The notes below the pieces were generated by a model, which saw only the letters and a program-made list of their open reading frames with translations, was not told the origin of the DNA and searched no databases. Source: Cryptomeria japonica (taxonomy: Eukaryota; Streptophyta; Pinopsida; Cupressales; Cupressaceae). From it: a stretch of DNA of 64,000 bases. Of the stretch, positions 24,076-33,875 are shown one piece after another. The stretch's first letter is position 1, and the number at the start of each line of letters is the position of its first letter. The stretch spans positions 92,901 to 156,900 of the forward strand of contig NW_026729183.1 in NCBI RefSeq assembly GCF_030272615.1, given 5' to 3'. The position numbers were made by a program, and so were the translations under genes.

Positions 24076-25157
24076 ATTTTACTAACAAGAAATTATATAT
24101 ATTTTTTCAATTACTAGGCATTTTTATATTAAGTTTTAGTCAAATCTTTAAAAATTCATTGTTTGGACACTTCGCAATAGACGTGTTATTTTGACGACTT
24201 GCATGATGAGTCATGCCTTCAAACCTTAGTTGTAGATAGTTAAGTGTCCATTTTACATTTCTAAAACAAATCGGAGGTCTTACCATATTCCATGTGATGG
24301 CTACATGTTGACGAAGTTAGCCCTAACAAAAATTGGTCCCTCTCCCCTATTTCATCGGCAGCATTGTTCTTTCACCCGATTTTGAATGTGACTTCCAACT
24401 ATTGTGTATGCCTCATTTTTTTTTCATTTTTTTTTCAGGTTTCAATTGTCCTTTGTTTGGCTAAGTTGTTGTAGTTGTGCAGCTTCGTAAAATCTTGATA
24501 ACACCATGTGATGTTCAAAATTGGTGATAATATTTACCAATATTAATATAAACTATTTAATTTAATTAAAAATTTTATACATAATAAATATAAAAATATA
24601 AAATAAAAAGTAAAAAAAATAATATTTAATGTCATAATAGTATTATACTCATCAAATTAATTTTTACAATTGATGACAAATATATTAACGATAAACAACA
24701 TAAAATTTAATTTAAAATAGACATTAACATGATCAAATCCAGAAGAACAAGTGCCATGTAGTAGTCAAGTACTTGTTGTCTTAATATTGTAGTGCAAATG
24801 AAAAGACAAATAAAAACAATTATTATTATAAGTTGTTTTATAAAATTATAATTTTAATAATATATAATTTTTTTTAAAATATAGTTATTTAAATTATTGA
24901 AACTATTGGTATTAGGTGGAGTAGATTGTAAGTTTTACATTATTTTGAAATAGTATTAATAATCAAAAAATAATTGACCAATTTGAAATATTGAATTTTT
25001 TGAAAAATTTGATCAATAGAAAGTATCTTAGAGATGGTGTTAGATCTATAAGAATGAACTTGTTATTGATGAAACTATGCAAAACGATAATAAATATACT
25101 TCTATTATATTTTTTAATAAATTTAATATATATTTAAATAATAAATATAGATAAATA

Positions 25158-25299
25158 CTAAACATATAATAGATTTAATATTTTAATGAGAATTATATAT
25201 TCATTATTTATATGTTTTCAGTGTCTTACTAAACATATAATAGATTTAATATTTTAACGAGCATTATATATTCATTATTTATATTTTTCAATGTCTTGC
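25158..25299. repeat. 71-bp tandem duplication
   Basis: TAAACATATAATAGATTTAAT...ATTCATTATTTATAT...TCARTGTCTT occurs at 25158-25228 and again at 25229-25299. The second copy carries the target site used by LINE-B. Confidence 0.8.
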
Positions 25300-25309
25300 A
25301 TTTTTTTTT
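25289..25309. repeat. Target-site duplication of LINE-B (left copy)
   Basis: CAATGTCTTGCA plus nine T here and CAGTGTCTTGCA plus T-run at 39723-39744 form a duplication of about 21 bp with one mismatch. They bracket the element that ends at 25310 and starts at 39722. Confidence 0.8.
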
Positions 25310-25576
25310 AATAAGTAAATAGCTGCAGAGGGGCAACACCCTTGTATTAATCAAAATAGGAGAATACAAGGCCTGGTTCAGTGAGAGAGGTAGGGGGAAA
25401 GAATCAGGAAGAAAACCCCCTACCCTAGCTCTATTCATATACAAAAACCAGCAATGGAGGCTGGACAAGTACAAAACACCAGTCGACAACCGCTGGAAGT
25501 AGATAACAGAGACCTTTAAACAAAAAAAAACCAATAACTAGGAAACAGAGAAACCAGAGAGAGGTGACAACCAGAA

Positions 25577-26494
25577 TCAATGAGAGTCTTCAGAGTCATC
25601 ATCCACAAGAGCACGAGCTACATCCAGGATTATAGGGCATTCAGTGCCACAAGTCAAGTGAGTGGTTGATTCTGCCTTCTCCCTAGGGAGTCGGTAGTCA
25701 TTTGGGAACCAATCCTCACCAAGCCCAAACCCCCAGTCATTGCCATCAACCAAATATCCATTCTCCAGAATACCAAATCTTTCTGCACTCGCTAACCCTT
25801 CATCTCGAAGAAATTTTTTCCTCCATACCGACATGAAGCCATTTTGAATACCTGTTGCCTTAAGCAGAAATTCAATATTCATGGTAATGGCAGGCCAAGT
25901 TTCTTGAAGAGCATCAAAGTCAAGAGAGTTCACAATCACTAACTTTCTCACCTCTGCCTCGTTGCCCAAGGACATATAGTAATTTTGGGGAAGCGGTATT
26001 CTCAGATTGGCATCAATATTGTCCAACGCAACATCAATTTCCCCTAGTAGGCGGTGTTTAAACACCATTTGAGTTAAAAGCTTTGCTCTCTGCTTGCTAG
26101 TCCCCATGTATATCACCATTGCAAGGAAAAAGGTCAGGATATCGACATTGGCTCTATACCTATGATAACCCATAAGGAATTGCTTCGCCAGTATCCTTTT
26201 AAGGTTGTGAAGAATAAGAGGGTGTCGAGAGTAGAGGACCTCTTGCAGATGTTTGTCAGTGATTTCGCCCAGTAAGGCCATCTGTCGACAAGTAGCTTCA
26301 AGGAGAATTGGGGTCTCCATAACAAGTCACTGAGTGAAGAATGCAAATGTTGGATGGAACAATGAGGGCATTCCATTGTTAAATAGAAAGTTATCAAACC
26401 AGGGGATACGGGTGCCAAGCAAGTGGTTCATGCCAAATGAATACACACATGCATGAAATGACAGTATCCAAACACCTTCTGAGCCAAAGCTCAT
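25577..26494 (-). pseudogene. LINE-B extra ORF downstream of RNase H (ORF3-like)
   Basis: An ORF of 306 codons from the ATG at 26494 (MSFGSEGVWILSFHACVYS) to 25577, with a single in-frame TGA at 26327-26329. It is the best preserved ORF of this LINE. Segments: hydrophobic N-terminus, LLEATCRQMALLGEITDKHL, SRHPLILHNLKRILAKQFL, FFLAMVIYMGTSKQRAKLL, QMVFKHRLLGEIDVALDNI, then WGFGLGEDWFPNDY and an acidic C-terminus ending DDDSEDSH. It appears mostly helical. I recognise no domain. It lies after RNase H and before the LINE 3' UTR, the same place as the decayed ORF of LINE-A with similar motif order. It could be a third LINE protein or an ancient captured sequence. Confidence 0.5.
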
Positions 26495-26529
26495 CAACTT
26501 AATGTCGACCGAATTTATTCATCAAGTAA

Positions 26530-27049
26530 TTATGTGCATATCTTGAGAGGATCTAGTCGTAACTAGATATCAATTAAAAGTACACACATGTCCAATTGCC
26601 ACGGGGTGCAAACTGGTACAGACCAATACTAATGGTAATGAGCCACGTCTTAGTGACAAGAAGAAACCTTAACTGGTGAACAAATCAATTGGTCGATCAA
26701 TGTCATGACCATGAGGTTAAGTAAAAATCTAGTGGCAACCGGGGAGGCAATGCACCGGTTTACACCACAACTGGCAGTTCAATCAGAGAAAAATCTCAAC
26801 CGGAGGTAGAAATGGAGAATGCAACCACCAAGTAACTCAACCGGTGAGCACCACCATCAATGAGAAAGAAGGGAGTCCATATCAACTAGTGGAGGCAATA
26901 CAACCAGTTAGCACCATCACCGAGAGGCTAATCGAAGAAATATATTTGGTGGAAGGAGAAGACAATCAGTTGAGACCAAAACCAACAAACTCAACCGGAA
27001 ACCACTATTACTGGCAAGATTATTGGGCCATATCAACTGGTGGAAGCTC
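26530..27049 (-). other. LINE-B spacer between RNase H and ORF3, rich in AACYGGT
   Basis: About 0.5 kb in which short motifs of the type AACCGGT/AACTGGT/ACCAGTT recur roughly every 20-60 bp (for example near 26590, 26675, 26740, 26755, 26800, 26835, 26890, 26995, 27040). No coding potential is supported on either strand; the 93-codon + strand frame at 26844-27125 has no recognisable protein. This may be a decayed minisatellite within the LINE. Confidence 0.4.
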
Positions 27050-27346
27050 ATTTGGGGTTAAAAAAAAGTCAGAGAAACCCAATCAGAGTGCCAAGCGGAG
27101 GCACCATCGGCTATCGCCATTTTAGAGAGTCTGCCAGCCTCTCCATTTCCTTCCCTGAAGATGTAGCTAATCCAAAATTCATCAAAGGTGGCTAGCAGCA
27201 CCAGAATCGGTTGAAGCCACTAGTTAAGGTGCCAATTAGGGGTGTTATTACAGCGGACCGCATTAACTACATTTAATGAGTCTCCCTCTAGATGCAATCT
27301 CTGCACCCCAAGCTCCTTCCCTAGCCGCAGTCTTCTTAATGCCGCT
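27050..27346 (-). pseudogene. LINE-B ORF2, 3' part: C-terminal half of RNase H
   Basis: Immediately left of the insertion the - strand reads AALRRLRLGKELGVQRL, LEGDSLNVVNAVRCNNTPNWHLN, a TAG, and ATFDEFWISYIFREGNGEAGRLSKMAIADG. This is the C-terminal half of a plant LINE RNase H, with the acidic D of EGDS and the YREGN-type ending. It is in frame with NNEAEFRA at the right side of the insertion once the 5-bp duplication is counted once. This proves that the two halves are one gene interrupted by the insertion. Confidence 0.8.
27342..27346. repeat. 5-bp duplication flanking the nested insertion (left copy)
   Basis: CCGCT at 27342-27346 and at 33876-33880. Joining the LINE across one copy restores an uninterrupted RNase H frame. 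A 9-bp reading (TAATGCCGC versus TAACACCGC, 7 of 9) is also possible if the element were Mutator-like. Confidence 0.7.
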
Positions 27347-28279
27347 TGTTGTCCTCAAAATCTGATTCCCTTCAATGTCCTTAGAGTAATATGATTTAAA
27401 CTGGGTGCAGAGGGGACATCAAAAGATAAGGAAATCTCGGAGACAACATATGACAAGGTTTGATTAAACCTTCTACACTTCGGGCTTCCTTGGAGCCTAG
27501 GCGGGTATACCTTTGTGAAGTAACTTCACCCTTTAAACAATAAATCCACAGCAAACCAGTCCAGAAAACCAGTGAATTTATTCACCTTGAAATCAACTGA
27601 AAACAAAGAATGGAACGATACTTAACTTCAGCATTTTGATCAATAAAGCATGCAATAAATAACTTCGATTAATACCAGTGCTTTATCCAAAGTTACAGAG
27701 TCACCTAAACTCAAATAAAACTCTTGAAACAATATATCTTTATGCTTCCCACCAGCTTGGTTTCCACTAATCCTTGCATATGCCTAACACTTACAAGAAT
27801 TCAATCACTTCAAACTAAACTATGGTCCTCAAAATTCAAAGTTCCTCCCAAAGAATTTACTGGTATGAGTGATCTTGCATATTTAATTTCCCTCCTAAAG
27901 AGAAAAGCTAAAAAACACTCATACTGAGATTGCTTTGCAATTCCATTCAAACAGAAAAATCCTGGATTGTTCAGAATGAAAACAGTAAATAAATTTGTGA
28001 ACAAACTTGAAGATGACATAGAGTTTTACTCAAAACCGATGGCCTGTATATTAATATTCATTTGAAGAGATTTTACAAAAAGTTCTATTTCTCCATTAAA
28101 CTTTGAAAAGCTCAGATAATTTTCTGCAGCGTTTTCTTACAAAAATTTTGTGATCCCTTTCCCTCTAGTCTTGGTATCCATTTATAACAACATGGATGCA
28201 CAAAGCTTCAGACTTTTCAAGGAAAGTTTGTTACAATTATTTCAAAAATTGAAGTGGTTACAATTTTTACGTAAAACAG

Positions 28280-31200
28280 CTATGCACTCTTTTCAGCCTC
28301 TGCAGTCTGTTCAACAGGTTGTTCAGTTGCAACCTCTTCTGGCTTTTCAGGGGCGCTCTCCAACTGCTCCGGATCATGGGTGGAATATTTAACTCCCCAC
28401 TCATTATATGTCTCTTCTGTCGGCCATGAAAAATTAATCACGTCATTTTTAACTTTAGTCAACCTTTTCCAAGAATTTCTCAGTTTGTTGACTTCTGAGT
28501 TAAGAAAACTATAATGTGATTTAATTCTTTCTATTTCCTGTATTATTATAACAAAGAAAGAGGTATCATCAAGATCAATGATTCCCTTGACCCTTGCTGA
28601 CAATTTGACTTTTATCTCATTGAGCCATATTTGCTTATCTTTCAGCTGATCCGGATTGGCAAAAATTCCTGGGAGCAACTCAAAAACCTGATCAGTGTAT
28701 TCCTTCTTACATAGATTGACCTTCCTATCCACATTATCTACATCTGCAGCCAATTGCATTAAAACTTTAGCAACATCAGAGGTAGATTTTATAATGGGAT
28801 TGGCCCTTGCTTCATCACAGGAAACACACATGAACTCTAAATCTTGCTCCCTAGGCCTCCATCTGTCAAAAATGGGTGTCAAAATGGCCTTATCTCTCCT
28901 CAATTCATTCCATATCTCCATGAATTTTCCCACACTGTTGTAAAGCAGTGAGGCATTTATGGTATCTGCAAAACTGGAGATTGTGGCTTTTACTTTCTCC
29001 TCATATTTCCCTGCATAAAAGGCCTGAGCCTGCTTCAGGTTCTCTAGTTCTTGGGGAGTAATTTCAATCATTTGGGAGCTGGAAGGTGCAGGAGATGGTG
29101 GAAGCTCAATAATGGGGCTAGTAGGCGGAGGTCTTGCAGGAGAAGAGGCAATCATCAATGTTGAAGACTCACCTTGTTGGTGTTGTCCCATCAGTTGGCT
29201 CTGCAATTTGGCAATGATGCTATCTTTGCCTCTTACCTCCTCCTTGGCACTGTTATAGGCCTTCAAAACTGTTTCCAACTTAATTTGGAGGGCCTCCTTT
29301 TCTTTGGCTTCCTTCTCAGCCACTGCAACACTGAATTTTGCAGTTTCTAGCACAGTGCTAGCAGCCTCTATTACACCGGTACTCTACACTCTTTTTACCA
29401 TCAATCCACCAAGGTGACTTGACCCTGGAGTGTCTTTGCCCTTTTTGCCCTCATTTCTCTTAAGGGACCACATAACTAGTGCAGCATTATCCTTACTGAA
29501 TGTAACCCCTTCCATGGGTTTAGTTTCTTTTCTTACCGCATCCAGCACCAGAGCATCAGCAATATTCCATTCTGGCAAGATGAGCACTCCAGCTTGTGCT
29601 ACTAGATCTCTTCCTTGTTCAGGAGTGATGGTTTTGAATTCTTCCATCATCTCCTATTTTATTTCTTCCTCCACTGAGGCTGGATCTTTGTTGGGCTGCT
29701 CTGCCTTTCTTGTTTCACATCTAGCATTGTATCTATCTATATGCTGCTTCCAAATGAATTGCATGAATGCTTCAGATGTGACAAAGTTATCATCAGCTAA
29801 AAAGGCACTACTTGCCCTTTTTATCTCAGGATCCCATTCCTGGCCTTTAAGTTCAGTTGAGGTAATGTCCATTTCAGCTTCAATGGGCTCTTCTGGCATC
29901 CCTTCTTCCACTTCATCATAGGTGTATGCAATCTCCCCCAAACTGCCCAACTGCAAGAGGTGTGCAGCTGCTGCCTGTTCATCTCCTATGTGGATGGGGG
30001 ATTGGGATGGGGAATACAAGGGTGTATCTGATTGCACTTCCTTCCCCACCCTTTGCTTCTTTGGGCTGTCTTGGATGTCAATGACATCTTGTACTTTCCT
30101 CTTTCCTTTGGATGAAGAGGGCTCCCCTGTTGTAGGCACCAGCACACTGTAACCTAATTTCTTATGCAGGGTGTAGTCACTAGGAGGGATTGCTTTGGTG
30201 GAAGCTGACTTGCCCAAGATCATTCTAGCCTTTTCAGGGTTACTCTTAATCATAGCTTCCCTATTCTCCTTCAGTGTTTGCATTACATCTTCAAAGCAAA
30301 CAATCAAAAATTTTATTTTTTCTTCCAATGGGAAGAAGCTACACAATGGGTCATAGCTAGCATCAAATTGATGCACAAAATCCAAGGCTTTCTTATAAGC
30401 CACCCATTTTTCTTTCCTCAACTCCTGCTCATCTAAATCAAATTCATTCCTGATGAGGTCTTCAGGAAATTGGAATTGATGAGGCCTACCTCTGCATGCT
30501 ACCTTCTTCCTGAACACACCATTGAAGAAGTCCTCTGGATCAGCACATCTAGACACTGCAGTGGATAAATGGTAGGGTTTGAGGAAATCCTCAAAACAAT
30601 TCCAACCTCCCTTTGTAATTACAAATTGGTGGGCTATGGTAGTTGCAGGGAAAATGGTCCCTTTACCTCTGCCTGTTAACTCTGCCTCTTGTAGGCCACC
30701 AATTTGTCTAAGGATCTCAGCTATTCCCACTTTGAGAGGGACCTAGTAGGGTAACAAAAATGGAGTACCCCTGAAACCAAAAACTTTGAAAACCATGGAG
30801 ACTGGATATAAGTACATGTCACCCTAGTTATGAACAATTTTGATGTTCTCTGCGAATTCTTTTGGCCTTAGGAATTCCAGAAGAACCTTGGGGACTCTTG
30901 GGTTATCAGAGCAAAGGAGAGTCCTTATTTTAGATGCAAAATATTTATCGAACTTTAGGAAACTAGCATCCTCTCTGTCCCATGACAACACAGTACTCCA
31001 TAGTTGTATTGGCATTTTCTCTCCTTCCTTCTCTTTTACCAGGTCCATTCCATTGGTGAAATAATCACCACCTTTGAAGAGAAAAAGGTGCATCAAGAGT
31101 GAATACCACCCGAATGGCCTATCCACCTTTCCATTTTTTATTCCTATCAACCCTCCATGGATAGCATCGGCCATATAAGAAGCATAATCAAATGTGATAG

Positions 31201-31921
31201 CAAGAGAAGGATTCAAAATCTGAACAATCATTAACAAGTAATGATTTGGCATATTTTCTTCATCATCCTCTCCTAGAACTTGGCAAAGTTCCCAATACAT
31301 TCCTTTAGCTCTTAGGGTAAACATACTCAATGAAAAAGGCTCTTGTGTGTTGGGGCCTACAACTGCTAACCCTCCTATTTTTAGGAAAAGTTCTTTAAGA
31401 GGCCCATTCCTAAGATGACTCCTCTGTGCACTGTACACTTGGGCTAATTGTGTGAAATTTATGGGTTCCAGGAAGTTTGTGAACTCATTGAGCCCAAACG
31501 CTGTTCTTAATTCCTCTGCATTGATTTCCACAAGGGTTTTCCCATTTACATCCCGGATGCATCTTGTGACTGAATCATAGTTCAATGCCATTTGGGTTAG
31601 CAAGTTTGTATCCATGAATAACCCTGGGACTACTAATTTTCCAACATCTAGTTCCCAAATACTATTTTGAGGAGCAGGAGAATTCCTAATTCCAAATCCG
31701 ACTCTAAACAGTCCCAACCCGGATAGTCCAACCTGTGGGTCTCTCAACCAATTACCTTTGTCGTACAATCCTTCTCCTATCTTCAGACGGGGAGCCCTGG
31801 GCACTAACTCTTTGGCCTTTGATGCTTGGTTAGTTGACAACGTCAACTATTCTAAAAAATCATCACATACACTTCTTTCTAGATAATCAACCTTGCCAGA
31901 AAATTCCCTTTTAGGAGCCAT
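28280..31921 (-). pseudogene. 1,213-codon ORF of unknown function, interrupted only by TAG codons
   Basis: One continuous frame from ATG 31921 (MAPKREFSGKVDYLERSV) to a TAG at 28280-28282 (…VEQTAEAEKSA). In-frame stops at 31847-31849, 30824-30826, 30743-30745, 29654-29656 and 29384-29386 are all TAG, with no frameshift. N-terminal ~400 residues: a globular domain with GKTLVEINAEELRTAFGL, LRNGPLKELFLKIGGLAV, FDYASYMADAIHGGLIG and DRPFGWYSLLMHLFLFKGGDYF. The middle has KSSSKGKRKVQD-type basic and acidic low-complexity stretches. Residues about 860-920 form a coiled coil (AEKEAKEKEALQIKLETVL), followed by a proline-rich linker and a helical C-terminal domain. No known family is recognised with confidence. 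The N-terminal layout faintly recalls the putative plant transposon-protein domains. Confidence 0.7.
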
Positions 31922-32414
31922 TGGAAAATGCAAGAAAATGAATACACTCTTAACAATCCTGCAACACGAAAATGATTCTACTTTACGACACCACACAAGA
32001 ATTGCTACAAAATATGAAGAACCTGATGCTTGCTCAAAGGAATTTTTCTCTGCAACTGAACCGCCTGCTCTGTATTTGAAAAAGATAACTCTGTGTCGCT
32101 CTTCTGCAAAATCTTTTAAAAGATATCTTCACTTGGTTGTTAGGAAATGAAATACTTGTACTCTGGGCCTTAACTATAACATTGATTCCGCATGCTTCAG
32201 TCGTCCCTTCAAAATCAAATTCATACGAGAATTCATATTTTAGCTCCAACGGGTTGCAACCTTCCTGCAAGTGTCTCACTATTACCTTTTCATTTTTGAC
32301 GGCTTTGTCTTTAGTCTGGGTCCTGTTCTTCTATTGGCTACATAATACCACACAGCACCCAACCATTGGCCTTAAAAATCCCTTTACATTCCACTTGATA
32401 CTGACCGCATGTCT

Positions 32415-32423
32415 CCCTTTATA
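32415..32423 (-). promoter_or_regulatory. TATA box for the long ORF
   Basis: CAGTATAAAGGGAG on the - strand, a good plant TATA box (TATAAAGGG) about 490 bp upstream of the ATG at 31921. It lies just downstream of the tandem-repeat array on the transcribed strand, which makes the array the upstream promoter region. The predicted leader is about 460 nt. Inferred. Confidence 0.5.
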
Positions 32424-32454
32424 CTGTGACGGGCCTACATTTTCTTCTTAGCCC

Positions 32455-33560
32455 GTGTCATCATCATGACACGTGGATGGTTCACATTCATCCTCGCTAT
32501 TTCACTGGCTTAAGAAGTGAGCATCTTACCCTTGCGAAATAGCGCGGGCCGTTAGATCATCCCTCAAGTTGATCACCAATTAATCCTTTGAAAAGGTTCT
32601 CAGGAATGGTAGGCCCGCTGAGTTGTCACTAACACCTGGCATCCAGTCACCTGCTGTGCTGATTTGTCGCTCTGTCACTTGCCAGAAGAAAACCACGGGG
32701 GGCCCCACTTTCGTCTCAATAGGTCTATCTCTTATGTCATCATCAAGACACGTGGACGGCTGACATTCATTCTCGCAATTTCACAGCTTTAAAGGGTGAG
32801 CACTTTACCCTTGCGAAATAGCGCGGGCCGTCAGATCATCTCTGTAGTTGATCGGTATTTAACTCTTTGAAAAAGCTTTCAGGGGTGGTGGGCCCGTGGA
32901 CTTGTCATGAACACATGGCATCCTTATCACTTGCGGAGCTGATTTGTCATTTTCTTATTTGCCAGAAGAGAACCATAGGGACCCACATTTTCCTTTCAGA
33001 CCGCGTGTCATCACGACACATGGACGGTTCTTATTCATTCTCGCTATTTCGCGGGCCTAAGGAGTGAGCACTTTACCCTTGCGAAATAGCGCGGGCCGTT
33101 GGATCACCTTTTAAGTTGATCGGTGTTTAATCGTCTGAAAAGGCTCTCAGGGGTGGTGGGCCCGCTGACCCGTCATGGACACCTGGCACCTTGTCACTTT
33201 CGGAGCTGACTTGTTACTCTGTTATTTATTGGAAGGAGCCACGGGGTCTCAATAAATTGTTAACAGCTGTACCTACCAGGTCATCCCCACTTGCGACCCG
33301 ACTCATCTTTGGGGCCCACTTTTGAACCTTTAATCCTGACCCGCTGACTGTGGTGACTTGTGCCACGTGCTACCTTCTAATACGCCAGAAGAAAACAATG
33401 GGGCTCCAACTGCCTCTGACAGCTACACCTTTTACTTCCTCCGTCATGACACATGGACGACCCTCGTTCATTTTTTCTATTTCGCGGGCTTAAAGGGGGA
33501 GCATCTTACCCTTGCAAAATAGCATCGACCGTCAGATCATCTCTTAAGTTGATCGGCAAT
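32455..33560 (-). repeat. ~270-bp tandem repeats with conserved hairpin and G-box, 4 copies
   Basis: Four copies share ACACRTGGACGG, then TCGCTATTTCGCGGGC, GTGAGCACTTTACC, CTTGCGAAATAGCGCGGGCC, GATCATC and AAGTTGATCGG, ending in GGTGGGCCCGCTGA. The CTTGCGAAATAGCG blocks start at 32530, 32810, 33078 and (decayed) 33511. In copy 3, CGCTATTTCGC and GCGAAATAGCG form a perfect 11-bp stem around a 28-nt loop. CACGTGG G-boxes are intact at 32470-32476 and 32749-32755. GTGGGCCC resembles TCP-factor sites. The array is GC-rich against an AT-rich background. Confidence 0.8.
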
Positions 33561-33875
33561 TACTGGGCCCGACACTTTAGAAGAAAAGCATACAAGGCAT
33601 AAAATTTTCAAATAATCAACGTAACCGCCTAGGTAAATAGCAAGGGGGGACACTTCCTATGACCCCGCAACCCATAACTTAAGTGAATAAAGTAACGGAA
33701 GATTAGAAACTAGAGGGTTTAACACAAAATGATAAGGTCTAAAACTTAAAACTCTTAAACCCCCTAGGTTTAGAACAAAGCTGAAGCACTTGGGACTACA
33801 CCCTATTCGAAAATTTTCAAGGTACCATAGCCAATTATGGGGAAAGAAGAACCCAATTTTAAAACAGTGATAACA

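Larger units (their letters stand above)
22110..25288. other. Gene-free AT-rich spacer with small repeats
   Basis: No coding region is supported in this 3.2-kb interval. It holds the right LINE-A target duplication (22110-22124), a two-copy repeat of about 107-bp period (22664-22743 and 22773-22840, core ATATGACACTTG...CTATCCATGRGGCAATTC), a fragment shared with 51985-52330 (22847-23105), a three-unit repeat (23866-24075) and a 71-bp tandem duplication (25158-25299). The remainder is AT-rich with no recognisable element. Confidence 0.6.
27347..33875 (-). mobile_element. Unclassified 6.5-kb insertion element carrying one very long ORF
   Basis: The element is defined by its precise insertion into the LINE-B RNase H. 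Ends are TGTTGTCC... at 27347 and ...GATAACA at 33875, that is TG...CA with a short imperfect terminal inversion (TGTTRTC), and a 5-bp target duplication. These are LTR-retrotransposon-like ends. However, the sequence inside 33875 and inside 27347 does not resemble a direct LTR pair, and no gag, protease, RT, integrase or transposase is recognisable. Content read on the - strand: tandem repeats with hairpins (33560-32455), a TATA box (32423-32415), a leader, a 1,213-codon ORF (31921-28280), and a 0.9-kb 3' region. It is best described as non-autonomous; class unknown. Confidence 0.7.

Noticed and set aside
28280-31921. Amber codon reassigned to an amino acid in the long ORF
   Set aside because: Nuclear plant genes use the standard code, neighbouring elements also show CAG/TGG-to-TAG decay, and CHG methylation explains the pattern.
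27347-33875. Calling the nested element a normal LTR retrotransposon
   Set aside because: TG...CA ends and the 5-bp duplication fit, but I could not see a direct LTR pair, PBS, PPT or pol.
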